DNA of 64,000 bases from Nitrospira_D sp019636945 (lineage in GTDB: Bacteria > Nitrospirota > Nitrospiria > Nitrospirales > Nitrospiraceae), in assembly GCF_047338595.1 (NCBI RefSeq), contig NZ_JBLFBO010000002.1, positions 186,001 to 250,000 of the forward strand. Reading direction: 5' to 3'. Below are positions 8,939-16,491 of this stretch, piece after piece (position 1 is the stretch's first letter; every line of letters starts with the position of its first letter). The position numbers were made by a program, and so were the translations under genes. The notes beneath the pieces were generated by a model. The model made no database searches. It was not told the DNA's origin and saw only the letters and a program-made list of their open reading frames with translations.

Positions 8939-10375
8939 TTATAGCCGAGGTAACGCGACTGCAGACGGACGGATCACCCAGACCATGGCACCGGCGAACA
9001 GGAGCGAACCGATCGCCGCAAACAGAAGAAACCAAAAGAGCTGATCGAACAACGCGAACCCGATCAAGGACACTGAGAAATCACGACTGGCGACGTTTTT
9101 CAACATCACATCGGCCCAGGCCGCATGGGCCGGAGTCCTCCATCCGACGGCACGTTTGATCTTCTGCGCCTTTTCGACGAGCAGGAACGAGAGACCATTG
9201 CCCAGCACGGCTGCCCCACCCAGTGCGAGCGGTACCCAGTCATCTTCTTGCCCGATTTGTGCCGTATAGAGCCCGAGGGCAATCCCCGCGAATATCGCCA
9301 TATGCACGAAATTATCCAGAGCAATATCGAGCCAGGCCCCGAATGGCGATTCCGTGAAGGTCAATCGGGCGACTTCTCCGTCGCAGCAATCAATCACCGC
9401 TGCCAGTTGAAACAACAGGGCGGCCAAAATGCCGGCACTGTAGGTTCCCAAGCCAAACCCTGCAGCAGCTACCAGCCCAATAAGCCCCGCTAAGACCGTG
9501 ATGGAATTGGGAGACAAGCCGAGCTCGAGGAACAGACGTGTGAATCCACGAGAGACCTTCCGATTGAAATATCGATCAACGAATCCTTCAAAGTCTCCCT
9601 TGAGGGAGCTGAACAGCTTCCTTTCAGCTCTCTCCACATCCTCCGAGGTCCGCACCGGCTGATACCATGTGCCTCGCTTCTCCTCGGCCGTCACCACATG
9701 CAGTCGCCCATCCGCTGCAACCTGCTCGATCCACTGACGGATCGGCGTGCTGCCTTTTTCATACGCACCCACGTTAGCCGCGTTCATGAGGCTCGCCGGA
9801 ACAACAAGAAGCTCGGCGATCAACAGGGTTGACTCGTCCGGACGAACAGAGGCCATGGTCGTCGGGACGGGAAACTGAATTTTCACGCGCATACCGGAAT
9901 TCGTCGGCAGCTCGTCCGCCTGCGGTCTCGGCTGGGCCACCACGATGGCATGACCATCCCGTACATCCTGGCGTAATTGCTCAATTAACCCGTGTGAAAA
10001 CACGCCATTGACGGTCGCGATAAGCGCAAATCCACGGACTTCAGCTGCCAAGGCTTCCCATGTCCGAGGATCATCAATGGGAAATTCTCGCATTGGCATC
10101 CACCGGACAGGAATGGTGACCCGTGGCCCCTTCGCCAGGGAACGCTTGAGCTGCTCCTCATCGGGACCGGAGAGGACAATCAATTGGCGAATCCCGGCCC
10201 GCTGCAATGCAAGCACGGTTCGTTGAAACAGGCCGATCCCCACAACACTAGTGAGGGGTCCTAGTTCACCAACTTCCGATCCGATTGGCCCGCCAAATAC
10301 TCCAACTGACGGAAGCAGAATCGCCGTCGCCAATCCTTGGATCTCGACTCGCTTCTGAAGAATGCCTTTACTCAT
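8939..10375 (-). CDS. CDP-alcohol phosphatidyltransferase with N-terminal nucleotidyltransferase-like domain
   Basis: About 478 residues. The C-terminal half holds the complete CDP-alcohol phosphotransferase signature D-G-x2-A-R-x8-G-x3-D-x3-D (starting DGEVARLTF) and several membrane helices. Such enzymes move a phospho- or phosphono-alcohol from a CMP-activated donor to a lipid acceptor, or the reverse. The N-terminal half resembles a GT-A nucleotidyltransferase fold (PLTSVVGIGLFQRTVLALQR), like the archaeal IPCT-DIPPS fusion, but the Gly-rich nucleotide loop with its Arg is not recognisable, so it may be inactive. ATG 10375 is preferred; GTG 10414 would add 13 residues and leave an 11-base gap to the gene before. 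Given PntC and PhnW-like neighbours, the likely job is transfer of 2-aminoethylphosphonate to diacylglycerol. Confidence 0.85.
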   Translation of the reverse strand: MSKGILQKRVEIQGLATAILLPSVGVFGGPIGSEVGELGPLTSVVGIGLFQRTVLALQRAGIRQLIVLSGPDEEQLKRSLAKGPRVTIPVRWMPMREFPIDDPRTWEALAAEVRGFALIATVNGVFSHGLIEQLRQDVRDGHAIVVAQPRPQADELPTNSGMRVKIQFPVPTTMASVRPDESTLLIAELLVVPASLMNAANVGAYEKGSTPIRQWIEQVAADGRLHVVTAEEKRGTWYQPVRTSEDVERAERKLFSSLKGDFEGFVDRYFNRKVSRGFTRLFLELGLSPNSITVLAGLIGLVAAAGFGLGTYSAGILAALLFQLAAVIDCCDGEVARLTFTESPFGAWLDIALDNFVHMAIFAGIALGLYTAQIGQEDDWVPLALGGAAVLGNGLSFLLVEKAQKIKRAVGWRTPAHAAWADVMLKNVASRDFSVSLIGFALFDQLFWFLLFAAIGSLLFAGAMVWVIRPSAVALPRL

Positions 10376-10425
10376 GGTTCCAGGGCACCAATTTCCAGCT
10401 ATCGTCGCTCGCACCCATCACTTTC

Positions 10426-11145
10426 TCACAATCTTGGCAAAACTTCCAACTCAGCTTTTTTTATATCATTGATAAAATCGATCTCGGTCCAGGGCAATCC
10501 TCCGATCTTCTCATGCCCCACCCGTACATCGCGGAAATATTCCAACAACGCGTCCTCGTACTCCATCTGCCACATATTTTTCTCAATGTATCCACGGAGG
10601 GACGAAACGAGCCGAGGTGTGTCGGCATACTTCACACGGAGAAACCCCACTCCTTCACCGGCATAATCAAAGCGGTCCGGCATCTTCTTCGTAAGGGCGA
10701 TCACCCTCCCCCCGGCCACAACCACCATGCACTCTTCACCGGTTTGGGTGACGGTCTCATCCATCAGCAACGCATTCTCACAGGCCGACGAAACAAGGCG
10801 CCGCAAAATGTCTCTGTGGAACAGCACATCGGCATCCATGACAATGGTGTCGTCATCGAGCGCAGACCGTGCGATCCACAAAGAGGAAATACTGCCCCGA
10901 TGAAACTCCTCATTGACCAAGAATGTGACACCGACTCCACAGGAATCGGCCGCCACAGCCTCACGAATCATCTCCTGCTTATATCCGACCACGATGTCCG
11001 CTCGCCGAACCCCAATCGCAGCCAGTGACTCTAAATAGCGGTGCAAGAGGGATCGCCCCCCGAGCTCAATCAAGCACTTGGGGCGATGTTGCGTCACCTC
11101 CCAGAGCCGTTTGCCGACTCCCGCCGCAAGAATGATCGCCTTCAT
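10426..11145 (-). CDS. pntC: PntC/LicC-like phosphonate (or phosphocholine) cytidylyltransferase
   Basis: A 239-residue nucleotidyltransferase with an intact loop K-A-I-I-L-A-A-G-V-G-K-R-L at residues 2-14, K-C-L-I-E-L-G-G at about 24-31, and D-A-D near residue 106 for metal binding. The C-terminal PWTEIDFINDIKKA is typical of LicC and PntC enzymes, which use CTP to activate phosphocholine or 2-aminoethylphosphonate. Its ATG overlaps the aminotransferase stop (ATGA), so it is coupled to an enzyme expected to make 2-aminoethylphosphonate. I infer the product to be CMP-2-aminoethylphosphonate. Unlike several described cases it is not fused to PEP mutase. Phosphocholine or phosphoethanolamine as substrate cannot be excluded. 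Confidence 0.8.
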   Translation of the reverse strand: MKAIILAAGVGKRLWEVTQHRPKCLIELGGRSLLHRYLESLAAIGVRRADIVVGYKQEMIREAVAADSCGVGVTFLVNEEFHRGSISSLWIARSALDDDTIVMDADVLFHRDILRRLVSSACENALLMDETVTQTGEECMVVVAGGRVIALTKKMPDRFDYAGEGVGFLRVKYADTPRLVSSLRGYIEKNMWQMEYEDALLEYFRDVRVGHEKIGGLPWTEIDFINDIKKAELEVLPRL

Positions 11146-12224
11146 TTCTGACGACACGCCTGTTCAAATGCGTTGAGAAATCCGCCGAACTGTTCTTCCG
11201 TCAGCGCTCCCATATTGGCAACACGGAAAATTTTGTTCTCCAAGTTGCCTTGCCCGGCATAAATCACGTAGCCCTGCTGTTTCAGACGATCATGCAAGAC
11301 GTGGTATGACAGGCCTTCCGGCAGGTGGTACGCCGTAATGGTATTCGATTGTCGCTCAACCGGAAGAAGAGGCTTCACCCCGAGCTTGGCCATTCCCTCA
11401 CGGATCACCGTTGCCATCTTCTTGTAGCGTTGGATACGATTCGATACGCCTTCTTCGAGCAGCTCATTCAACGCCTCGTCGAATGCGTAGTAGACCTGCA
11501 CGGCCGGTGTGAACGGAATCATTCCCCGCCCTTCGTTGTCGATGTAATGGGTTAGATGGAGATACCACGAACGTTTTGGGTACTTGCGCATTTTTTCGAC
11601 GAACCCCTTCCGGACAAGCACGAAGGACACACCCGGGAATCCCTGGATGCATTTTCCTGCCGTGCCTACCACCATGTAGATGTGCGACTTGGCGATATCG
11701 AGCGTCTCTCCAGCCAAGGCGCTGACGGCATCCAGTACGAACACGCGATTCTGATTGTCGACAATTTCGGCGACCTCGTGGACGGGATTAAGGAGTCCGG
11801 TCGTCGTCTCATGGTGCACCATTCCGACGACATGCACTTCTGGATGCTGACGAAGAGCAAGCAGCAGCCGTTCAGGATCAGGACGAACCGTCCACTCATA
11901 CTTCAACTCACTGACTCCTAAGCGATGGAGCCCGATGATCTGGGACATCCGCTCGCCATAGACCCCGTTGTTGAGGATGAGCATGCGTTTGCCATGAGGA
12001 AGCGACGACATCAACGCGGCCTCAACAGCAGCAGTCCCTGACCCCGTCATAAGGACGGCAACGTATTCCGATTCAGCTCCTGGAACAAAGGCCGAACGTA
12101 GTTTGGTTTGGATACGATGAAGCAGCTCAGAGAACTCTTCTTCCCGGTGACAGATGTCGGGTTTCACGAGCGCTTGACGGACACGCTCCGAAACATTGAC
12201 CGGACCTGGATTCAGGAGAACCAT
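11142..12224 (-). CDS. 2-aminoethylphosphonate:pyruvate aminotransferase-like PLP enzyme
   Basis: A 360-residue class V fold-type I aminotransferase. The start ATG 12224 has GAAGGAG seven bases upstream and gives the family beginning V-L-L-N-P-G-P-V-N. It shows TGSGTAAVEA (phosphate-binding region), H-H-E-T-T-T-G, the Asp of V-L-D-A-V-S-A-L, and the PLP lysine in G-T-A-G-K-C-I-Q-G. PhnW enzymes of this family interconvert phosphonoacetaldehyde and 2-aminoethylphosphonate. Following a decarboxylase pair that would make phosphonoacetaldehyde, it should run in the biosynthetic direction. Taurine or alanine-glyoxylate aminotransferase activity is the alternative; the context favours phosphonate. 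Confidence 0.83.
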   Translation of the reverse strand: MVLLNPGPVNVSERVRQALVKPDICHREEEFSELLHRIQTKLRSAFVPGAESEYVAVLMTGSGTAAVEAALMSSLPHGKRMLILNNGVYGERMSQIIGLHRLGVSELKYEWTVRPDPERLLLALRQHPEVHVVGMVHHETTTGLLNPVHEVAEIVDNQNRVFVLDAVSALAGETLDIAKSHIYMVVGTAGKCIQGFPGVSFVLVRKGFVEKMRKYPKRSWYLHLTHYIDNEGRGMIPFTPAVQVYYAFDEALNELLEEGVSNRIQRYKKMATVIREGMAKLGVKPLLPVERQSNTITAYHLPEGLSYHVLHDRLKQQGYVIYAGQGNLENKIFRVANMGALTEEQFGGFLNAFEQACRQK

Positions 12225-12282
12225 CTTTTTCTCCTTCGGGCTACAAACAGACAATCCCACACGTCGGTGGACTTCCTCTCAG

Positions 12283-12864
12283 CTATCCCTCAATCGCTTT
12301 CATGAACCGCCGGGTAATGACGGAAGGTTCGTGCATCACACGCCCTGCATCTTCTACAAACTCATTCACCTTGATGAGCAAGAAACTCGGACCATCCTTC
12401 TTCAGCATGTCCTTGAATTCGTAGACCAGATCGGCACGATCAAGCACCCGTTCCACATTGACGTAGCCGGCTGATTTGGCCACCTTGTCCAAAGGCACCA
12501 CGTTGGAAATCGTAGGCTGATTCCCCGTCGTCCCATACACTTCGTTATCGAACACGACGTGGATAAAATTCTTTGGTCGCAACGCACCGACCGTCGCAAG
12601 CGTGCCCATTCCCATAAGCACATTCCCGTCCCCATCGAACGTCACCACCTGCTTGTTCGGCTTTACCAAGGCGACGCCGAGTGCAATCGCAGCGGCATTC
12701 CCCATAGATCCGACCATATAGAAGTGTGTGGGGCGATCGGCAATCTTGTGTACCTCACGAGAAGGAAACCCATTACAGATCACGACGGGTTGATCAGCTA
12801 ACAACTCCAACAACGTCACAATCGCCTGGGCCCGGCTGATGAGCGTGCCTTCTTCCGGTCTCAT
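12283..12864 (-). CDS. Phosphonopyruvate/sulfopyruvate decarboxylase, TPP-binding (beta) subunit
   Basis: A 193-residue protein equal to the C-terminal half of phosphonopyruvate decarboxylase. The thiamine diphosphate motif G-D-G-N-V-L-M-G-M-G-T-L begins near residue 96 (G-D-G, with the N-N position read as N-E in V-F-D-N-E-V-Y-G-T-T-G), and V-G-S-M-G-N-A-A precedes it. The start is ATG 12864, overlapping the stop of the alpha gene as ATGA; the longer open frame to 12945 is a shadow of that gene. Phosphonopyruvate decarboxylase is usually one chain of about 375 residues; here it is split as in archaeal sulfopyruvate decarboxylase ComDE. The phosphonate reading rests on PhnW-like and PntC-like neighbours. 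Confidence 0.82.
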   Translation of the reverse strand: MRPEEGTLISRAQAIVTLLELLADQPVVICNGFPSREVHKIADRPTHFYMVGSMGNAAAIALGVALVKPNKQVVTFDGDGNVLMGMGTLATVGALRPKNFIHVVFDNEVYGTTGNQPTISNVVPLDKVAKSAGYVNVERVLDRADLVYEFKDMLKKDGPSFLLIKVNEFVEDAGRVMHEPSVITRRFMKAIEG

Positions 12865-13409
12865 GGATGCAGTCCCCTCACCACACCCTTCGCGAGGAGA
12901 AGCACGACGGGAATCTGCATCTTTGTCGAGGTATCGATAACCCATCGAACATCTTCGACGACCGTTTTTTCGGTCAATGTCCGATGAGGGATCCTCACCG
13001 TGTCGAGCAGTTGCAGCATGGCCTCGCCCATCACCCGATGTTCGGGCGCATCGTTTCTATCTTGGCCCCGCCAGGACACGAGCAACAGACAGGGTTGGCG
13101 ATAGATTAGATTGAGTGAAATGAGGGTATTCAAGCAAGTCCCGAGTCCGGAATTCTGCATCAAAACAGCTGGGACCCTCCCTGCCATGTATGCGCCTGCC
13201 GCTATGCCGACCGCTTCATCCTCCCGGACAGCCGGGATATAGACCCCTCGAATCATGAGTTCCGCAATAATTCCACCAAGGATGGAATCCGGAACCCCGG
13301 TGAAAAAATTCACCCCCACATCCTGCATGCTCTGTACAAATACGTCGCTGTCAATCACAAGAGGTGTCCCGCACACTTGCTCGATAGATACAGGCTGAAA
13401 CCGGCGCAT
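12861..13409 (-). CDS. Phosphonopyruvate/sulfopyruvate decarboxylase, alpha subunit
   Basis: A 182-residue protein matching the N-terminal half of the same enzyme: F-F-T-G-V-P-D-S near residue 36, the glutamate that activates the cofactor in V-R-E-D-E-A-V-G-I-A-A-G near 62, M-Q-N-S-G-L-G near 84 and S-W-R-G near 112. With the beta subunit it should decarboxylate 3-phosphonopyruvate to phosphonoacetaldehyde, the step that pulls the unfavourable PEP mutase reaction forward. It is the first gene of the leftward operon 13409-7906. No PEP mutase gene is present upstream or elsewhere in the window. The start ATG 13409 is supported by family alignment from memory only. Confidence 0.82.
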   Translation of the reverse strand: MRRFQPVSIEQVCGTPLVIDSDVFVQSMQDVGVNFFTGVPDSILGGIIAELMIRGVYIPAVREDEAVGIAAGAYMAGRVPAVLMQNSGLGTCLNTLISLNLIYRQPCLLLVSWRGQDRNDAPEHRVMGEAMLQLLDTVRIPHRTLTEKTVVEDVRWVIDTSTKMQIPVVLLLAKGVVRGLHP

Positions 13410-13493
13410 TATAAGATAGCCCTCGGCGGATTCTCAAGAAAGATTGTGTGGTTGTGTTCATACCAGGCACATGGTAGCGTGAGGAAATTCGCG

Positions 13494-14048
13494 ATGGACC
13501 CGACTCAACTACGAACAGTGACTCGCATCCCTCATCTGACATATCATCCCAGGATTGCTGCGCTGCTACTCCTCTTGATACTCGGCATGGACTCGGCATG
13601 GGCGGTATCCATGACGGACGATCCGAAGGGCTTTCGAGATATTCTCTGGGGGACAATCTTGTCCTCGCGCCAGGATGTGGAGCCATTTCGCTCCAGCACC
13701 CACGTCATTGAATATTTACCCAAGACAGATTCGCTCTCGTTTGCCGACACTCAGATGACCAGCATTCTCTACCTCTCAGTCGATAATCAGTTCGCACGAG
13801 TGACGATCCGCTACCAGGGCAGTAACGTCCATAAAGAAGTACTCGCGTACCTAGAAACTCGTTTCGGTCGATTGGATCGCATACCAGGGCAAATGACACG
13901 AGGCCTGACACAGCAATATAACTGGCGTGGATCCGATACGGAGATCAACCTGACCTATCAAGCCGGAACAGAGCGAGGTTATATTTTCTTTGATAGTCGA
14001 ACCCTTGCCCCGCGGTTCAATGACTACATCACTGACTCTGCAGAGTAG
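13494..14048 (+). CDS. Secreted hypothetical protein, tandem paralogue A
   Basis: About 184 residues. ATG 13494 is chosen because GAGGAAA lies eight bases upstream and a signal peptide follows (LLLLLILGMDSAWA, cleavage near residue 38). After the signal come D-D-P-K-G-F-R-D-I-L-W-G-T-I-L, L-D-R-I-P-G-Q-M, W-R-G-S-D-T-E-I-N-L and R-G-Y-I-F-F-D-S-R-T-L. The same landmarks occur in the next gene, so the two are diverged tandem copies of one exported domain of about 140 residues. The function is unknown to me. It starts 84 bp from the divergent phosphonate operon and could share control elements with it. Confidence 0.75.
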   Translation: MDPTQLRTVTRIPHLTYHPRIAALLLLLILGMDSAWAVSMTDDPKGFRDILWGTILSSRQDVEPFRSSTHVIEYLPKTDSLSFADTQMTSILYLSVDNQFARVTIRYQGSNVHKEVLAYLETRFGRLDRIPGQMTRGLTQQYNWRGSDTEINLTYQAGTERGYIFFDSRTLAPRFNDYITDSAE

Positions 14049-14051
14049 GTT

Positions 14052-14585
14052 ATGGCGAGGCACTCTTTAGGACGATTGGCCTTCCTCGTATCAGTATTGG
14101 CACCTCTGGCCTTTCTAGGGTCGAGCCAGTTCTCATCTGCGGTCCCTATCGCACATGATCCCAATGGGTTTGAGACGATTCCGTGGGGATCGATTCTTGA
14201 AGAAATGAAGGCGTTCACAAAAATCGACGATGCAGGTCGCATGCAGGCCTACGAGTTGAGCGGACAAATTCCCATGCTCGGAGGAGCCCCCGTGGACTCC
14301 CTGCGCTTTACCACGTTTGAGAAAAAATTAGGTCGTGTAACTGCGCGGTATACCGGTCAAACGAGCCACGCTAAGATCCTGAGCTATTTGGAATCGAAGT
14401 ATGGTCCCCTTGATCGTACACCAGGCCAAATTGCTGCTGGTTCGACCAAGGTCTACGCCTGGCAAGGAATGTACACAGAGATTACGTTGCGCTTTGAAAG
14501 CGGGCTTGAACGCGGGATCGTATTTTTTGAAAGTCGAACCTTACCTGAAAAATTGACTGATGAGACCTCAACCACGGCTTTTTGA
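14052..14585 (+). CDS. Secreted hypothetical protein, tandem paralogue B
   Basis: A 177-residue protein with signal peptide (residues 1-30, L-A-F-L-V-S-V-L-A-P-L-A-F-L). The mature part repeats the landmarks of the previous gene: H-D-P-N-G-F-E-T-I-P-W-G-S-I-L, L-D-R-T-P-G-Q-I, Y-A-W-Q-G-M-Y-T-E-I and E-R-G-I-V-F-F-E-S-R-T-L. It starts three bases after the stop of paralogue A, so the pair is one transcript. No catalytic pattern or cysteine pair is evident. The strongly conserved ends with variable middle suggest a small beta-rich domain in the periplasm. Confidence 0.75.
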   Translation: MARHSLGRLAFLVSVLAPLAFLGSSQFSSAVPIAHDPNGFETIPWGSILEEMKAFTKIDDAGRMQAYELSGQIPMLGGAPVDSLRFTTFEKKLGRVTARYTGQTSHAKILSYLESKYGPLDRTPGQIAAGSTKVYAWQGMYTEITLRFESGLERGIVFFESRTLPEKLTDETSTTAF

Positions 14586-14812
14586 TCATTTCTCACCGTA
14601 GGGAATTCTCGGAAGGTCCTCGCTATGTTCCAGCCGTATCAGTTCACGCCGGATGTGAATCTTTCCGTCTCGATCGTTCAGGCTTTCCTGCCAATCTTGA
14701 TATCCATCCACCAGCTTCCCCCGGGCTATTTCTTAACCGCAACTCCAGCGAGTCGCATGTCGAGAAGCTCCACTATTCTTGAATTCATTTTGCAAACAAT
14801 CCCACTGACGTT

Positions 14813-15220
14813 ATGATCGTCAAGTCAATCATGATTGGCCGAAAGCAGTACAGCCCGCTCGACAAACGATGTGCCGAACGTGTCGCCATTACCTGTCGCG
14901 TACACTATACCGGTGAAGTCCCGACTCAACCCCATCAAGGAGAGGGGCTCACAAAAAACATCTCGGTTTCCGGATGCCACGTCATTAGTGACCAGCATGT
15001 CACTCGGGGAACACTCCTGACGCTTACCATCGCTCTTCCAGACGGATTGCCTCAGTTATCTTTAGAATCAGCGCTGGTCGTTTGGGTATCTGGCAACCAA
15101 TTTTCAGTTAGATTTCTGGATCTGAGCCGCGACCATCGAAAACGGATTCAAAACTTCATTTGGAAAAGTATTTCCCACCATACTGTGAGCGACCATCGGA
15201 CGCGATTCCGGCTTGTCTAG
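14813..15220 (+). CDS. Stand-alone PilZ domain protein (3 of 4)
   Basis: A 135-residue PilZ protein. R-C-A-E-R (RxxxR) is near residue 19 and N-I-S-V-S-G near 49, followed by the expected strands A-L-V-V-W-V-S-G-N-Q-F-S-V-R-F. The tail is basic. An internal ATG at 14831 would shorten it by six residues; no Shine-Dalgarno distinguishes the two. The preceding 227 bp hold no gene. Binding of cyclic di-GMP is inferred from the intact motifs. Confidence 0.82.
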   Translation: MIVKSIMIGRKQYSPLDKRCAERVAITCRVHYTGEVPTQPHQGEGLTKNISVSGCHVISDQHVTRGTLLTLTIALPDGLPQLSLESALVVWVSGNQFSVRFLDLSRDHRKRIQNFIWKSISHHTVSDHRTRFRLV

Positions 15221-15635
15221 CCTCTCTCAATTGCTGCAATCACCTATTTTCTTTGTATCGTATTTCTTCTATCTTGCGCTCTGATCTGTTTTTTTTCATT
15301 CGGTCCTCAGCTCAGCAAGGTCGTTTCAACCTCATCTAATCCTGTAACCGGCACCTCGCGACTTCTCATCTCTCTGATGCCCCAACCTCTAGATGGGGCA
15401 TTCCCCCCGCATAAGAGGGAGGGCAAAAGCGTCATGGCGCGCTAGCCTTCACACAGGCGACATCCAGAGGACAAGGTGCTTATCAACAAACTACAGCGGG
15501 GAGCCAGGAGGTTGATTTTAAGGAAACGTGGATCGCAGTTTCAGGAGATTAGGAGGGCGAGGATCAAGGAGAAGCCTGGCATGAAACATCGCATTTTGTG
15601 TACTCAGGTTAATAAAACAATCGGGAGGGACATCC
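15221..15635 (+). other. Long leader region before PilZ gene 4 with hairpin
   Basis: This 415-bp gap has no convincing coding frame. It contains a 7-bp stem (ATGCCCC at 15377-15383, GGGGCAT at 15395-15401) and a stretch at 15417-15450 that can fold as GGC-AAAA-GCG-loop-CGC-GCTA-GCC, followed at 15493-15505 by CTACAGCGGGGAG. The pieces recall a cyclic di-GMP type I aptamer but do not match its conserved core, so no riboswitch is called. The ribosome binding site GGGAGGGA just before 15636 belongs to the next gene. Confidence 0.35.
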
Positions 15636-16019
15636 ATGAGGCAGGCACGGGAAACATCCAAAATTGAACCACATCAATCCTATCGTTCAATCGAACGCCG
15701 GAGCCTATTAAGAAAGAATGTCTCTTTGGGGCTCATGTACTCGGGAGTATCTGGTGAGGATGTTCTGATTGGGGATGGGACCATTGTGAATCTCTCCGAA
15801 AGTGGATTATGTCTTCGTGGCGATATTCCTGTCCCGGTGGGCATGGAGCTGACATTGTTCTTATATCTTTCAGACGGGGATGAGCCCTTATTCATCCTAG
15901 AATCGACGGTCGTCTGGAGTGTCGGTTCACTATTTGGCGTCGTATTCAATGACCTCAGCCTCTCTGATAGAGAGACACTGCGGTCATTTCTTCACACTCA
16001 GACAGTCGGCCAGGCGTAG
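15636..16019 (+). CDS. Stand-alone PilZ domain protein (4 of 4)
   Basis: A 127-residue protein with a good ribosome binding site (GGGAGGGA, seven bases before the ATG). R-S-L-L-R near residue 22 and N-L-S-E-S-G near 53 are the cyclic di-GMP signatures; S-T-V-V-W-S-V-G-S-L-F-G-V-V-F is the closing strand pair. It is preceded by an unusually long leader and followed by a perfect GNRA-capped hairpin at 16056. It is clearly diverged from the other three PilZ proteins in the window. Confidence 0.84.
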   Translation: MRQARETSKIEPHQSYRSIERRSLLRKNVSLGLMYSGVSGEDVLIGDGTIVNLSESGLCLRGDIPVPVGMELTLFLYLSDGDEPLFILESTVVWSVGSLFGVVFNDLSLSDRETLRSFLHTQTVGQA

Positions 16020-16055
16020 TTGATCTCTTACCTTTAAATGGCCTGCAGCCCCTTC

Positions 16056-16089
16056 GTGATAACCATCCCGGGAACGGGATGGTTATCAC
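16056..16089 (+). terminator. Perfect 15-bp hairpin with GGAA tetraloop after PilZ gene 4
   Basis: GTGATAACCATCCCG at 16056-16070 pairs perfectly with 16075-16089 around the loop GGAA, a GNRA tetraloop. It lies 36 bases after the PilZ stop. No U tract follows on either strand, so it may be a U-less terminator, an mRNA 3-prime stabiliser, or, as DNA, an operator for the TetR-type regulator encoded 400 bp downstream. Confidence 0.5.
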
Positions 16090-16491
16090 AGGGCGATCCC
16101 CTCTCTACCAATTTCACAGAGCCTTCGTAGTGCACAGGCACCCATAGCCTCGAGGAACAGCACCCCTCGATCAAAGCCTTTTCTTCAACAGATTGTCGCC
16201 TGTTGTCCTCCCGCGTCCGAAGAGGCTCATCCTGTCGTCTTCACGTTGCACCTTGGAACTTGGTCACATCCCCCCATGAACGATCCAGATCCATGGTTTC
16301 GTGTATCCCGAACATTGCTAATGCGGTGTTATCGTTTCGCGTCTCTCACAAACTAGAGCTGACTTCATATCGCGAGGTCCTCGATCTCATCGACATCGTT
16401 GCTCATCACATACCAGCAAGGCCAAGCTCTGATGCAATCTTGTCTTTCAATCAAACGACGTGCTACCGTGATAAGTGCTTACTCATCTGCC
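16090..16491. other. Gene-poor region upstream of the TetR gene
   Basis: No gene is supported here. The only long open frame (16203-16604) has no ribosome binding site and runs into the TetR coding region in another frame. No clear promoter or repeat is visible apart from the hairpin at its left edge. Confidence 0.4.

Noticed and set aside
12283..13409. Sulfopyruvate decarboxylase (coenzyme M pathway)
   Set aside because: The split build fits ComDE, but the neighbours activate and transfer a phosphonate or phosphate alcohol, which argues for phosphonopyruvate; kept only as an alternative.
15417..15510. Cyclic di-GMP type I riboswitch
   Set aside because: Some pieces look alike, but the conserved ACGCAAAGCC core and the GNRA/receptor pair are missing.
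15476..15667. 63-residue open frame before PilZ gene 4
   Set aside because: It overlaps the PilZ start, has no ribosome binding site and an untypical composition; it lies in the leader.
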